DNA of 64,000 nt from Sphingobacterium pedocola (GTDB taxonomy: Bacteria; Bacteroidota; Bacteroidia; Sphingobacteriales; Sphingobacteriaceae), in the NCBI RefSeq assembly GCF_015209965.1, contig NZ_MU158689.1:1745522-1809521 (forward strand). The letters are read 5' to 3'. The notes beneath the pieces are model-generated. The model did no database searches and was not told the origin of the DNA. It saw only the letters and a program-made list of their open reading frames with translations. Numbering within the stretch: the first letter of the stretch is position 1; each line of letters begins with the position of its first letter. This document shows, one piece after another, positions 36,322-46,047 of the stretch. The translations under genes and the position numbers were made by a program.

Positions 36322-36696
36322 TTAGCCATTAGTCTTCATTTTTCTATTATAGATATAGGAAACTGCAAGAATACCTAACACCACGAGTGGCAACAACATA
36401 AACCCTATATTTTGATCGACATAGGCGTGACTGATGAATGCAAAGATTAAATTAAATGTAAGCCCCGCATAGGCCCATTCTTTTAACTTATCCGGTATTT
36501 TAGGGTATGAAATCGCGAATACGCCCAATACTTTAAAGACAATCAATGCATAGGCAAAGTAGTCGGGATAGCCCAGCGGTTTTGTACCCATATTGACATA
36601 TTCCGGTGTAAATAGCATGGTGCTGAGGGGCATTATTCCTTCCCAAAGTATTATAATACTAGTTGCTGCCCAAAAGATCGTTTTATTCTTTCTCAT
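36322..36696 (-). CDS. DoxX-like small membrane protein
   Basis: A 124-residue protein with four hydrophobic segments (TIFWAATSIIILWEG, YFAYALIVFKVLGVFAI, WAYAGLTFNLIFAFISHAYV, FMLLPLVVLGILAVSYIY) and the DoxX-like motif GYPDYFAYALIVFKVLG. The role of these four-helix inner-membrane proteins is mostly unknown; some relate to redox or electron transfer. It sits between two SRPBCC genes with short gaps on the same strand. Confidence 0.82.
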   Translation of the reverse strand: MRKNKTIFWAATSIIILWEGIMPLSTMLFTPEYVNMGTKPLGYPDYFAYALIVFKVLGVFAISYPKIPDKLKEWAYAGLTFNLIFAFISHAYVDQNIGFMLLPLVVLGILAVSYIYNRKMKTNG

Positions 36697-36719
36697 ATCA
36701 TTTATACATAATTGTTATG

Positions 36720-37142
36720 TTAATTGTTTGACTCGGTGTATTTTGCAAAATTGTCCAAGATAGCTTGCCACCCTTGTTTCTGCATCTCTGGCTCGTTTTC
36801 CGTTTCGGCATCAAATATAGTTTCTACCTTGGTCTTTCCATCTTGTTCTGTAAACAGCGTGGTAGCCTTTCTTCCGTCACCCATGGTGTACGTGATTTCT
36901 TTATGAAGTTCTACTTGATCGTAAACGCCTGCAAAGTCAAAACCAAAACTGCCATCTTTGGCTTCCATTCTATTTTTGAATTTACCGCCTATTCTCAGAT
37001 CATTTTCGCTACTTGGGGTATGCCAACTCGGATCAGGGCTGTTCCATTGAATAATGTCACTAGGTGTATTCCAAATGTTCCAAACTTTTGCTACGGGTGC
37101 ATTTATCGTTGCTTCTACCGTAATTCTTGTTACTTGTGCCAT
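36720..37142 (-). CDS. SRPBCC / AHSA1-domain protein
   Basis: A 140-residue START-like protein: ITVEATINAPVAKVWNIWNTPSDIIQWN, LRIGGKFKNRMEAKDGSFGFDFAGVYDQVE, ITYTMGDGRKATTLF and the final QGWQAILDNFAKYTES. This is the standard layout of the Aha1-like polyketide-cyclase group. It is the first gene of the minus-strand group at 35393-37142 and is divergent from the GlxA-type regulator at 37393, which may control it. Confidence 0.87.
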   Translation of the reverse strand: MAQVTRITVEATINAPVAKVWNIWNTPSDIIQWNSPDPSWHTPSSENDLRIGGKFKNRMEAKDGSFGFDFAGVYDQVELHKEITYTMGDGRKATTLFTEQDGKTKVETIFDAETENEPEMQKQGWQAILDNFAKYTESNN

Positions 37143-37333
37143 GGTTATTGATTTAACTTGTTTTATTAAAATCTACTATTCAAAGATACGAGAGTGTGTA
37201 AAATTCTGTCTATTGTAAAAACGACAAGTTTAGGGGTGAATTATGACAAAACTATTTTTTATCTTGCGGTTAGTATCGATGGTTGATATGTAAACCATCA
37301 CGCTTTTACAAAAGCCCGCAGCGGCAAGGATTA

Positions 37334-37355
37334 AACTGAGCTTGCGAGCTCATTG
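37334..37355. repeat. Short repeated hairpin motif, copy 1
   Basis: Contains GAGCTTGCGAGCTC (GAGCT / AGCTC arms) within the 250-base spacer before the regulator gene. The same 14-mer with similar flanks occurs in the opposite orientation at about 53611-53632. It is followed here by a second small hairpin GATGCC / GGCATC. Confidence 0.45.
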
Positions 37356-37392
37356 ATGCCAATGAGAGGCATCATTGATAAATAAAGAAACG

Positions 37393-38370
37393 ATGAAAAT
37401 TTCAGTTTTTGTACCTGAGTACGGGGTAATTGAAGCCGTTACTCCCCCTTTCAGAACCTTTCATACCGCAAATGACTTTTTAACCGCATTTGGTAAAAAA
37501 CCCATTTTTGAGGTTGAATATGTTGGCTTAAGAGAATACGTACCCGCTAACAACGGCGAGTACACCATAAGAACTGAGAGATTGCTCAAAGATGTAGCCG
37601 AAACAGACTTACTAATCATACCACCTACCTTTGGTGACATTACCAAAGGAATCCAGGCCAACGCTGCAGCGATACCTTACTTCAAAAAATTGCACGAAAA
37701 AGGTTCAAGTCTTGCCAGTTTGTGTATCGGCGCTTTTCTTTTGGCCGAAACGGGTTTACTAGATGGTAAAAAATGCTCTACACATTGGGCGTATATCAAT
37801 GAGTTTAGAGAAAAATACCCCGACGTGGAAGTTGAAGATGGAGCAATAATAACAGAACACGATAATATTTACAGCAGTGGTGGGGCAAGCAGCTTATGGA
37901 ATTTAATATTATACCTGGTGGAAAAGTTTGCTGATAGAGAAACTGCAGTATTGATTTCGAAGTATTTTGCATTAGATATTGGAAGAGACAGCCAATCGCA
38001 ATTCGCTATATTTAAAGGCCAAAGAAATCACGGAGATGCTGACATTAAAAACGTACAAGAGTACATTGAGAAGCACTATGAGGATAAAATAACAATAGAA
38101 AACTTAGCAACGTTAATTAACACGGGTCGTCGAACATTTGAAAGAAGATTTAAAGAGGCGACAAACAATACGCCGATAGAGTATATACAAAGGGTAAGAA
38201 TAGAAGCTGCCAAGAGCTTTTTTGAAGCGTCCAGAAAGAACGTTACAGAAATCATGTTTGACGTAGGTTATACGGACACGAAAGCATTTAGAGATTTATT
38301 TAAAAAGATCACGGGGCTTACTCCTATTGAGTATAGAAATAAGTTTGCAAAGGTGGCTAACGAGGTGTAG
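37393..38370 (+). CDS. GlxA-family AraC-type transcription regulator with DJ-1/PfpI domain
   Basis: A 325-residue regulator. The N-terminal part (about 1-190) is a DJ-1/PfpI-like domain with SLCIGAFLLAETGLLDGKKCSTHW, where the Cys is at the nucleophile-elbow position. The C-terminal part (about 215-325) is an AraC/XylS helix-turn-helix domain: ITIENLATLINTGRRTFERRFKEAT and VTEIMFDVGYTDTKAFRDLFKKITGLTPIEYR. Met at 37393 is preferred over the upstream start at 37375 because it begins the first strand MKISVFVPEYG. It is divergent from the SRPBCC group, a typical position for a local regulator. Confidence 0.9.
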   Translation: MKISVFVPEYGVIEAVTPPFRTFHTANDFLTAFGKKPIFEVEYVGLREYVPANNGEYTIRTERLLKDVAETDLLIIPPTFGDITKGIQANAAAIPYFKKLHEKGSSLASLCIGAFLLAETGLLDGKKCSTHWAYINEFREKYPDVEVEDGAIITEHDNIYSSGGASSLWNLILYLVEKFADRETAVLISKYFALDIGRDSQSQFAIFKGQRNHGDADIKNVQEYIEKHYEDKITIENLATLINTGRRTFERRFKEATNNTPIEYIQRVRIEAAKSFFEASRKNVTEIMFDVGYTDTKAFRDLFKKITGLTPIEYRNKFAKVANEV

Positions 38371-38471
38371 TCTGAATAAGATTAGGCTGTTTTTTCTCAA
38401 CATCGAATAACGAAAACGAAGCCACTGCTTATCCCGTATTGAAAAGAAGTGACAACTAGTTTATTGCCATT

Positions 38472-38600
38472 ATGCTTAGAGGATATGTAGGGCTGTATTA
38501 CCTAGACAAAGATAGTCAGTTTATTGATGCCTTTAAAGCTAATCCGGATCACGCATGGAATTCGATGCGTTATAAAGTTGGGTTCTTTGGAAAAGATTGA
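38472..38600 (+). CDS. Small ORF, 42 residues, unknown
   Basis: An ATG-started frame reading MLRGYVGLYYLDKDSQF and ending YKVGFFGKD-stop. It lies in the otherwise empty 294-base gap after the GlxA-type gene. The composition looks protein-like, but I recognise no family, and it may be a fragment of a lost gene. No promoter or RBS is evident. Confidence 0.25.
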   Translation: MLRGYVGLYYLDKDSQFIDAFKANPDHAWNSMRYKVGFFGKD

Positions 38601-38664
38601 AGATCGGTCTATTTAACTGGATAAGTAAATCATAATCGTGTTCATGGGTTTGGGTACTGCATTT

Positions 38665-39111
38665 TTACGTAGAACTACCTTGACAACAGTTATTTCCATA
38701 TTTTGACTTTAAAAAATCAATGGTTTCTTTTATCAGTGTTTTCAAAACGGCTTGATCGATGTCGGATAATTTTCTAACATAAATACAGGCTTTCCCCCTT
38801 TTAAACTTTCCGAGATCTTTAAGCAAATGGGTATGTTCTGCTAGTCCGGTAAAAACGTACATAGAAATTGCTGCCTTTCTCGGAGAAAAGCCAATAAGTG
38901 GGGCATCACCTTCGTGCCCGCTTTCATATTTGTAGTGATAATTTCCAAATCCAATAATAGAAGGGCCACAAATTTTCGGTTCGTAACCCGAACAATCCTT
39001 CATTAGCTTTAAAAGCTCGAAACTATCTCTTCGCTTTTCTTCGTTATTCGCAAAAGAATGGATAAACTCTACGACGTCTTCATCAGTTTCTATGGTTTTG
39101 TTTTTTGTCAT
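38665..39111 (-). CDS. DUF1801-domain protein
   Basis: A 148-residue cytosolic protein of the DUF1801 (YdhG-like) group: the pattern EPKICGPSIIGFGNYHYKYESG, then APLIGFSPRKAAISMYVFTG and the GKFKRGKACIYVRKLSDID segment are the three conserved blocks. The biochemical role of the family is not known. It starts 3 bases after the stop of the related YdeI-like gene, so the two are cotranscribed. The C terminus has two adjacent Cys residues (GNNCCQG). Confidence 0.85.
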   Translation of the reverse strand: MTKNKTIETDEDVVEFIHSFANNEEKRRDSFELLKLMKDCSGYEPKICGPSIIGFGNYHYKYESGHEGDAPLIGFSPRKAAISMYVFTGLAEHTHLLKDLGKFKRGKACIYVRKLSDIDQAVLKTLIKETIDFLKSKYGNNCCQGSST

Positions 39112-39114
39112 CGC

Positions 39115-39675
39115 TTATTTGTATTTGTCATTCAACCCGATACGTCGCAATATCAGTGGTTTTATTTTTTCAACACGCCCTATTTTAGTCGCTTCCTGCT
39201 TGGCTTCATCAATATATATACTATACTCTTTTTGTTTCCCTGAGGTCAGTTGTTTAAACGCGTCGTTAAGATCCTTGTCTTGATTCAGCGCCTCGGTTAA
39301 TAACCAGGGAACTGGAACTGGCTGATGCTTTTGAGGTTTTACCCGCAGACCTTTTTCCGCAATTAAAATGGCTTCTGTAATATAGGCTAAAATTTTCTTT
39401 TCATCAATTTCATCTATCGACGTAAATCTCCACTGTCTTAACGATTTCGTTTTACCTTCCTGTGCATTAATTAAAACATCATACTTATCTTCGAGAAACA
39501 CCCCATTGTAAAACCAAAGTGTAAAAAAATGTTTGAATCCCCCATAGCTTACAATATTCTTTCCGTTGTATGTATAAACTTCTACTCCCCATTTGACAGT
39601 TACGTCAAGATTGGCTTTTTCAAGAACAGATTTGAGCTTCTCTAATTCTTTTGTCCATTGATCTATTTTGTCCAT
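39115..39675 (-). CDS. DUF1801/YdeI-like protein (OmpD-associated family)
   Basis: A 186-residue protein with an N-terminal DUF1801-type part (LDVTVKWGVEVYTYNGKNIVSYGGFKHFFTLWFYNGVF) and a C-terminal YdeI-type part (PVPVPWLLTEALNQDKDLNDAFKQLTSGKQKEYSIYIDEAKQEATK, read in parts). YdeI-like proteins have been linked to peptide and envelope stress resistance in enterobacteria; the mechanism is unknown. It lies between two other DUF1801-type genes on the same strand. Confidence 0.87.
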   Translation of the reverse strand: MDKIDQWTKELEKLKSVLEKANLDVTVKWGVEVYTYNGKNIVSYGGFKHFFTLWFYNGVFLEDKYDVLINAQEGKTKSLRQWRFTSIDEIDEKKILAYITEAILIAEKGLRVKPQKHQPVPVPWLLTEALNQDKDLNDAFKQLTSGKQKEYSIYIDEAKQEATKIGRVEKIKPLILRRIGLNDKYK

Positions 39676-39768
39676 ATTTTATTTTTCAGGAAACCTATCA
39701 TCGTGTATCTAACCCGAGCATTGTGTTAGACGTTGTTGCTACATACTAATTCTCTTCCACCTATACCT

Positions 39769-40161
39769 CTATTGTAGTTTTTCTAAAACTCCTTTTCTTT
39801 TGAATATGTTTTTATAATCCCACTGAATAGCACGAGATTTTTCGAGCCAGCGTTTTAAATCACTTATTTCGATATCGGAAACTAAGTTATAAAAAGCAGA
39901 GGCGTCTTTGAATTTCCCCCCTTTTACATGCAGATTTTCTTCTTCAAAATCAGCACCGCTCCAAAACATCAGTCTTATTCCCGCTTTCTGCTTGCTGTAG
40001 CCCACAATCGGATTTCCGTTTAGAAACCAAACAGGATGTGCATGCCAAATTCTATTTTCAGCCTCTGAGAGTTGGGTAGAGATTTCCTGCATTAGCAAAT
40101 CACAGATTGCTTTGTGTTCAGGAGTCTGTTTGTCGTTGTAGGTTTGAATTTCAGGATTCAT
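39769..40161 (-). CDS. DUF1801-domain protein
   Basis: A 130-residue member of the same fold: IWHAHPVWFLNGNPIVGYSKQKAGIRLMFWSG and GGKFKDASAFYNLVSDIEISDLKRWL carry the conserved blocks. It is the first of three consecutive DUF1801-type genes (40161 to 38665) and may be the head of their transcript, 93 bases before the next gene. No catalytic motif is known for the family. Confidence 0.83.
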   Translation of the reverse strand: MNPEIQTYNDKQTPEHKAICDLLMQEISTQLSEAENRIWHAHPVWFLNGNPIVGYSKQKAGIRLMFWSGADFEEENLHVKGGKFKDASAFYNLVSDIEISDLKRWLEKSRAIQWDYKNIFKRKGVLEKLQ

Positions 40162-40515
40162 ATTTAAGCAGTTACTTCGTAGGTTCGTAAACGCAGTAAT
40201 TAGTATGCTTCTGCTGCTTCAGTCGCAAAGCATCTGCATTATAAATCGCAATTTACGGCATTTCTTCGTTATACCACTTCTCATAGGACAAGAAAAACAA
40301 ATTTATTGATCACCATATCATGATAAATGCGATTGACGGTATGGTACATGATTAACAATTCGAGCAAAGTAGTTGTTTTTTAACAAATAAATATGACATC
40401 AAAATATGTTATATCTATGTTGAACATTTACAGGCGTACAATTCGTGGTTAAGCGTTGGATTTTTTAATCCATGGGGTCTTTATATACTGTTTTTGAAAG
40501 AGAATTTATGCCCTA
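40162..40515. other. Intergenic stretch, weak hairpin only
   Basis: 354 AT-rich bases between two minus-strand genes. A short hairpin TGGATT-TTTT-AATCCA (40457-40472) lies downstream of the glycoside hydrolase stop and may help termination. The part near 40162-40250 should hold the promoter of the DUF1801 group, but no full consensus box is seen. Confidence 0.45.
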
Positions 40516-42381
40516 TTAATCTTTTAAATCTATTACTAGCTTGCTGCTAAGCTTCGGGCTCTTACCGACTATTTTTTTATCGACCCACACGCAAAGCATA
40601 CTTTGATTGCCTGCTTGTTGCGGATCCCAATCCTTCTTCCAGATAATATCGACATCATGGTGATGATAACGCAAATTACCTAAGAAAAAGTAATCCCACT
40701 TATTCTCGGGCAATAAAGGTTCTATGGTGAATTTATTCTCATGAGACGCCTTAAATCCTAAAAGATCCTCAATGATAATATCTGGAAAGTTAGAATGGAA
40801 ATAGTCCTGCTGTCCTCCAAACGCTTCGCCGTAACTGGGAATATACCATTCGCCAATATTTAACTGTGCTGTACCATGCATATGGCTCAGCTTTTGGATA
40901 TAATCATATAATAAATTCTTATCTGTCTCACGTATCTCTTTTTTATAATGACGCAGGTAGTTTGCATAAGCTTTATATACGATTGAGTTCTGAAATGGCC
41001 AACCACGTCCGTTCCAAGCATATGCCTGTTCGTTATAATAAGGGTGTTGCCTTTCGGCAGTCGTCATTCCCATTTGGTTGTAAAATCCCTGAGGTGAAGA
41101 AAACATGTCCCATGCCTTCTCATATTTATGATGAGCCTGAAGCGGGATCATATTAAAATACCATGGCGTATATCCTACAGATTCCCGCACCCTCGCCTCA
41201 TAATCACCTATTCCAAATTGGTTATCGCCTGCACTATAGCTATTAAAAAACTGATCCTCCTCATTCCATAAAACATTTAAAACGTTTTGCTGTAACGCTT
41301 GAGCCCGTAATTCGTACATTTTTATCTTCTTTTGGACGGCGTCATCATGAGCCATATTGCCATCCAATTTATACAAGTTGGAAAGCGACCGCATATTGGC
41401 ATAAGCATACGCGTTAACGGACGGACGTACCAAATAATAATTTGGATACCCCTTACGATAGGCCTTTGGAAATTGTTTAGCTTGAACAGATTGGCTTGCT
41501 TTGTCCGTTGTTTCCCACCCCAGATAATAATCTCTCCAATTTTCGTGTGTATAGACATCATAAGCGCCTTTACTTTCAATCAATCCTAAAACGGCTGAAA
41601 GGCTAAACTCCATCCCGTCATATAAATCCAAAATCTTGTACATGCCGGCTGTTTTGGAGTCGGGTTTATGAACAGTAAACAAACTATCCCATACCTGTTG
41701 ATGTACCTCCAAATGAGGCAATATATCATTAAGCCAGGCTGTATTGGGATGTATCTTTAAGAATGCTTCCACGCCATCAATCATCCAGCTCGAAAAATGA
41801 TGACTTTCGGGACGGCTTAAATATGTGAGGAAGTTGCCGTTTTCCCGTTGATTTAATCGAGAGGCAGATCCCTTCATAAAATAGTCGGCATAGGAATTCA
41901 AAAACTGAGGGTCTCGCAACCACCTCACATCGTAAAATTGATGACCTGCTGGACACGTTATGGCGCCACTTCGGGAGGCCCAAGCCGGTACTCCAAAGAA
42001 CTCCGTAATAACCCAGTAATTTTGTTGATCTTCCGGATCATTGTATTCTTTCAAATGTTTACTGATCATCCACCAACGGTAGTTATAGACTTTAGTAATC
42101 GCATCATCCGAACTAACAAATAAAGGGATATTCTGCTGTAAAAAAGCTTTATTATTAGATGCGTTAAATGGGCCATCAGATTCTGGACGGTCAGTATAAT
42201 TATTGAATTCGTCGACGTGTGAAAAAAGAATTTCTTTTGAGGCTATTCCTAAACGCTGTAATTCTCGTTCGTACAATACCTTTTGAGGCGTAGAACAGGA
42301 TATGGAAGAAATTACCGCGAACAGTAATATTCCTCCAAGAAAGGAAAAACGGATATGGATCTTATTCCAAATTATTATCAT
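40516..42381 (-). CDS. Glycoside hydrolase with (alpha/alpha)6 barrel, MGH1/GH63-like, lipoprotein
   Basis: A 621-residue lipoprotein (SSISCS, Cys29) related to the mannosylglycerate-hydrolase / GH63-like group. Landmarks: YNYRWWMISKHLKEY near the N terminus, ILDLYDGMEFSLSAVLG in the middle (acid region), SVNAYAYANMRSLSNLYKL, DQFFNSYSAGDNQFG, and AWNGRGWPFQNSIVYKAYANYL. The C-terminal 100 residues are probably a small beta domain. The substrate cannot be set; family members act on alpha-linked glucose, mannose or on arabino- and xylo-oligosaccharides. It follows the GH43 gene by 45 bases and is probably cotranscribed. Confidence 0.78.
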   Translation of the reverse strand: MIIIWNKIHIRFSFLGGILLFAVISSISCSTPQKVLYERELQRLGIASKEILFSHVDEFNNYTDRPESDGPFNASNNKAFLQQNIPLFVSSDDAITKVYNYRWWMISKHLKEYNDPEDQQNYWVITEFFGVPAWASRSGAITCPAGHQFYDVRWLRDPQFLNSYADYFMKGSASRLNQRENGNFLTYLSRPESHHFSSWMIDGVEAFLKIHPNTAWLNDILPHLEVHQQVWDSLFTVHKPDSKTAGMYKILDLYDGMEFSLSAVLGLIESKGAYDVYTHENWRDYYLGWETTDKASQSVQAKQFPKAYRKGYPNYYLVRPSVNAYAYANMRSLSNLYKLDGNMAHDDAVQKKIKMYELRAQALQQNVLNVLWNEEDQFFNSYSAGDNQFGIGDYEARVRESVGYTPWYFNMIPLQAHHKYEKAWDMFSSPQGFYNQMGMTTAERQHPYYNEQAYAWNGRGWPFQNSIVYKAYANYLRHYKKEIRETDKNLLYDYIQKLSHMHGTAQLNIGEWYIPSYGEAFGGQQDYFHSNFPDIIIEDLLGFKASHENKFTIEPLLPENKWDYFFLGNLRYHHHDVDIIWKKDWDPQQAGNQSMLCVWVDKKIVGKSPKLSSKLVIDLKD

Positions 42382-42426
42382 TGTGGTTTACAGTAAATTC
42401 ATGGGTTAATATAAATGCGTGTAGCG

Positions 42427-43980
42427 TTACGGTTTATTATTTAAATACACACGATGGAACACTGCACTCTCATCTTCTGTACCTTGAAAATGAATCCCTG
42501 GTCTAGGACTTCTATCCCACGGGGAAATACCACCAATACGTGTAAGTCCGCGGTCCTCTGGCACGATTTCAACCCAAGTGGACGATCGTTTATAAAATGC
42601 ACGACATTGTAAGTCTGCGCTCAATTCCAGTTTTAGTTCTAATGTTGTTAAAGCTTTGGGAAGTTCTTCCTGCTTGATCTGGGATTTCTTGCCATCTTTC
42701 ACCGACCAAAATTGTATCTTATTTCCGATAATTCCTACACCTATTGATCGATCTTTATCACCATAAATAACGACGCCTTTTTGGGCGGCATCACTGCTGT
42801 TGATCAGATTTACCACGGCTCCCAATTCATACACTACTGAATTTGGACGCCATGTTAATGCTATACCTGTCGGATTATCTGACGGGATTCTCCCTCCTAG
42901 CCGAAGCCCCTGTGCTATATAGCTGAACTCCGGTTTTGCATACCGGAAATCCCATTGCCAATATGGATTTATCTTGGAATCACCGCTGAGGTCAAGCTGT
43001 ATATTGTGTTCCTTATTTAAACTGGAGGCAGGTATAAACATGAAAGAAGGTTCACCCGACGGTGACCATCGAAGTTCGGCCAATAACCCTTCCCTCCCGG
43101 TATAGGTGGCGCCTACTTTATTGTATCCGTGAAACAGGTAGTACATTTTTTCGTCCTTTCCCTCGACAAATGTACCATGGCCCATGCATTTCCAGTCCGT
43201 ATTTTCGCCGAGGAGAACTTCCGTACCTATTCGCTCATAAGGACCTTTAAGCGCTCTGGAGCGTACCGCTTGTACGTGATAATCACATTCCACACCGCAA
43301 CAGTTTCCGGCCGAATAGAACATATAATAATATCCGTCTTTTTTTAGGAAGCTTTGCCCTTCTATCCCCACAGCAGCAGTATCCAACAGCAAAGAGAATG
43401 GTTCCCCTTCCAGTCGAAACCCATCGGCGGATAATCTACTGCCAATCAACTCTATAGGTCGATCGTCAAGTCCGTACGCTTTCCAAGTCATATAGAGTTC
43501 GTTACCTTCTCTAACCACAAAAGCATCGATGGATTCCGTACCATAGTCTACCACTATTCCATGATCTACGAAATCGCGATCAGGGTAACGCGAAGTTGCT
43601 ACACCAATGCATGAGACCCCATCTTTCTTTCTTTTTGCTGAATAATAGACGTAATAAATTCCGTTATGATAAAGGTATTCCGGTGCCCAAAACGCCGATT
43701 GTGCCCATTCAGGAGGTGATGAAAAAACGAAGCCTGTCTGCTTCCAACTCAGCAAATCCTCAGACGTATAAATCGGAAAATGCGGCCCCCATTCACTGGA
43801 TGTACCAATACTATAATATTTACCCTCCGCGTATAGCACAGTAGGATCCGGAAAATCACCGTTGATCATCGCGTTTTGTTGGCCAAAGGTTAAACAGGAA
43901 ATGAACAAAAAAGAAAGGAACAACCCAATGTGAGAAAGCTTCTTTTTCTGGTTTAATCGTCTCATAAATCGTTTTAACAT
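42427..43980 (-). CDS. Glycoside hydrolase family 43 (xylosidase/arabinosidase type) with lectin-like C terminus
   Basis: A 517-residue exported enzyme. The N-terminal five-bladed propeller has the GH43 triad: Asp45 in GDFPDPTVLY (base), Asp152 in TESIDAFVV (pKa modulator) and Glu207 in VGIEGQSF (acid). The last 190 residues (from about 325, WQWDFRYAKPEFSYIAQGLRLGG) are a concanavalin-like domain as found in GH43 beta-xylosidases. Such enzymes remove xylose or arabinose from plant cell-wall glycans. The signal region (LFLSFLFISCLTFGQ) could be a lipobox or a signal peptidase I site. The gene sits between dctA and the GH63-like gene, all on the minus strand. Confidence 0.9.
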   Translation of the reverse strand: MLKRFMRRLNQKKKLSHIGLFLSFLFISCLTFGQQNAMINGDFPDPTVLYAEGKYYSIGTSSEWGPHFPIYTSEDLLSWKQTGFVFSSPPEWAQSAFWAPEYLYHNGIYYVYYSAKRKKDGVSCIGVATSRYPDRDFVDHGIVVDYGTESIDAFVVREGNELYMTWKAYGLDDRPIELIGSRLSADGFRLEGEPFSLLLDTAAVGIEGQSFLKKDGYYYMFYSAGNCCGVECDYHVQAVRSRALKGPYERIGTEVLLGENTDWKCMGHGTFVEGKDEKMYYLFHGYNKVGATYTGREGLLAELRWSPSGEPSFMFIPASSLNKEHNIQLDLSGDSKINPYWQWDFRYAKPEFSYIAQGLRLGGRIPSDNPTGIALTWRPNSVVYELGAVVNLINSSDAAQKGVVIYGDKDRSIGVGIIGNKIQFWSVKDGKKSQIKQEELPKALTTLELKLELSADLQCRAFYKRSSTWVEIVPEDRGLTRIGGISPWDRSPRPGIHFQGTEDESAVFHRVYLNNKP

Positions 43981-44101
43981 AGTAGATATGCAAAATACAA
44001 AAAAATCTTATTTTAATCAACTACGCTTTAAGTCGCCCTATCTATATCCAAGATCTACAGTTGATTTATCAGATCGTATCCTAATGGAGAGCGTCGAGAA
44101 A

Positions 44102-45400
44102 TTACGATACTTTATGCAAGGTTGCATTAAGTTGTTCTGCATCTAGTTGATTTTCCCATTTTGCTACCACAACAGTCGCCACTGCGTTACCCACCAAGTT
44201 GGTAAGCGCCCGACATTCGGACATAAACTTATCTATACCTAATATCAGTGTCATACCTGCTATAGGCACCTCTGGCACAACAGCTAATGTAGCAGCTAGC
44301 GTGATAAAGCCAGCTCCAGAGACCCCTGCTGCTCCCTTGGAACTCAGCATTGCGACCAATAACAACAGGATTTGTTGTTCAAGGCTGAGATCAATATTAC
44401 ACGCCTGGGCAATAAACAATGCTGCAAGTGTCATATATATATTCGTACCATCTAAATTAAAGGAGTAGCCAGTGGGAACAACCAAGCCAACTACTGATTT
44501 CGCACAGCCTGCTTTTTCCATTTTCTGCATGAGGGACGGTAGGGCCGATTCTGAAGAACTGGTTGCTAACACCAATAATAATTCGTCCTTGAGGTATCTT
44601 AATAATTTGAAAATTGAAAATCCATTGTATCTGGCTACGCCCCCCAATACGACAGCTATAAAGAACGCTGAAGTAATATAAAATGTAGCAACTAGCATCA
44701 TCAGATTACCCACAGAACTTAACCCGTATCTCCCAATGGTAAAAGCCATTGCGCCAAAAGCACCAATAGGGGCCAACTTCATTAAAATACTGACGACCTT
44801 AAATATGGGATGCGCTAGTGCGTGTAGAAAATCGAGAACAGGCTTGCTTTTATCCGATGTTAACGAAATACCTATACCGAATAAGATCGCGGTGAACAAC
44901 ACTTGTAATATATTGGTACCAGTTAAGGGGCTTATGAGTGTTTGAGGGATTATATTTAACACAAAATTTAACAAACTTGAGTCCCTCGCATTGGCCACAT
45001 AATCCGAAACGCTATTGAAGTCTAATGTAGTGGGATCTATATTCAATCCCTTACCAGGTTGCACTAGATTGCTTACGATTAGTCCCACTATTAACGCTAA
45101 TGTTGAAAATGTGATAAAGTAAATGAAAGATTTACCTGCAACACGTCCAATTTTTTTCATGTCACTCATGGATGCGATACCTGTTGAGACAGTGATAAAA
45201 ATAACCGGAGCAATAATCATTTTAATCAATTGTATGAAACCATCACCTAGTGGCTTCATTTGTTCTCCTAAAGCCGGATAAAAATGTCCCAGTGATACAC
45301 CAATTGCTATGGCGAATAGGACTTGAATATAAAGTAATTCGTAGAGCTTAGGCTTTCTTTTAGGTTCTATTGGTGTTAAGGGTACATTATCAATTATCAT
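44102..45400 (-). CDS. dctA: Dicarboxylate/amino acid:cation symporter, DctA-like
   Basis: A 432-residue polytopic transporter of the DAACS family that imports C4-dicarboxylates or acidic amino acids with protons or sodium. Signature segments: [44 protein letters not shown] (serine-rich hairpin), [26 protein letters not shown] (binding motif with NLDGT), [21 protein letters not shown], and [27 protein letters not shown]. The last motif, with R and TN, is typical of dicarboxylate rather than glutamate carriers. It lies upstream of the two glycoside hydrolases on the same strand, 121 bases away, so a link is possible but not shown. Confidence 0.92.
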   Translation of the reverse strand: MIIDNVPLTPIEPKRKPKLYELLYIQVLFAIAIGVSLGHFYPALGEQMKPLGDGFIQLIKMIIAPVIFITVSTGIASMSDMKKIGRVAGKSFIYFITFSTLALIVGLIVSNLVQPGKGLNIDPTTLDFNSVSDYVANARDSSLLNFVLNIIPQTLISPLTGTNILQVLFTAILFGIGISLTSDKSKPVLDFLHALAHPIFKVVSILMKLAPIGAFGAMAFTIGRYGLSSVGNLMMLVATFYITSAFFIAVVLGGVARYNGFSIFKLLRYLKDELLLVLATSSSESALPSLMQKMEKAGCAKSVVGLVVPTGYSFNLDGTNIYMTLAALFIAQACNIDLSLEQQILLLLVAMLSSKGAAGVSGAGFITLAATLAVVPEVPIAGMTLILGIDKFMSECRALTNLVGNAVATVVVAKWENQLDAEQLNATLHKVS

Positions 45401-45587
45401 ATTGGTTAGTTATGGACTTTTTTAATCATTTTAATCCATCTCTAAAGAAACGTAAAAATTTTAATACTGGCAACTTCACAAAAATATTCGTGTGCTATCA
45501 AAAAAAGATATCATTCTCACAAATTTCAACAGTACAAGGAGATGGAGATGGATCAATCTTTAAATTGGATAGTGACACTTTAAAAAA

Positions 45588-45842
45588 CTAATGCACAATT
45601 GTTTCTTCCACGCTACAGTTTTTCGCTACCCATTCTAAATCGAATTCCGACAATTCTCTTCGCTCTCCTTTATAAATAAAATAAGATGTTGGTTTGTCTT
45701 CTGTATCGCTATCTCGAATAGTAGGCATCCTGTTGACTATTTTTTCCTCGGGACAGTCACGCAGTAGCGCGATATGTTGTTTCGGTGCGCTGCAACCTGC
45801 TATTAACAGCGGTGCAATCAGGATAATTAATTTCTTTTTCAT
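45588..45842 (-). CDS. Small lipoprotein, unknown function
   Basis: An 84-residue lipoprotein from the Met at 45842: MKKKLIILIAPLLIAGCSAP, lipobox Cys17. The longer in-frame start at 45902 has no signal character. The mature part (RDCPEEKIVNRMPTIRD, FIYKGERRELSEFDLEWVAKNCSVEE) contains two Cys and is charged. Short lipoproteins with an ending like SEFDxxWVxxNC are common in Sphingobacteria-type genomes, but no function is known to me. It is a single-gene unit. Confidence 0.75.
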   Translation of the reverse strand: MKKKLIILIAPLLIAGCSAPKQHIALLRDCPEEKIVNRMPTIRDSDTEDKPTSYFIYKGERRELSEFDLEWVAKNCSVEETIVH

Positions 45843-46047
45843 CTGTATAAAATTATATTTTATATCCATGTTTTGCGTAGCGTAACTTCCCACATGACAC
45901 AACAGGGTGTATAAAAAACAAAATAGTTGTTAACTTTATGTATATAAGTCCACTCATTTAACAACACTACATTGAATAACGTTAAAACGCCACGGATTGT
46001 TCGGTTTTATTTAAGATTATGCATCGTAGCAAACGCAATATGGGCTT

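Noticed and set aside
45370..45591. 73-residue plus-strand ORF across the dctA start
   Set aside because: It lies partly antisense to dctA, has no recognisable features and no promoter.
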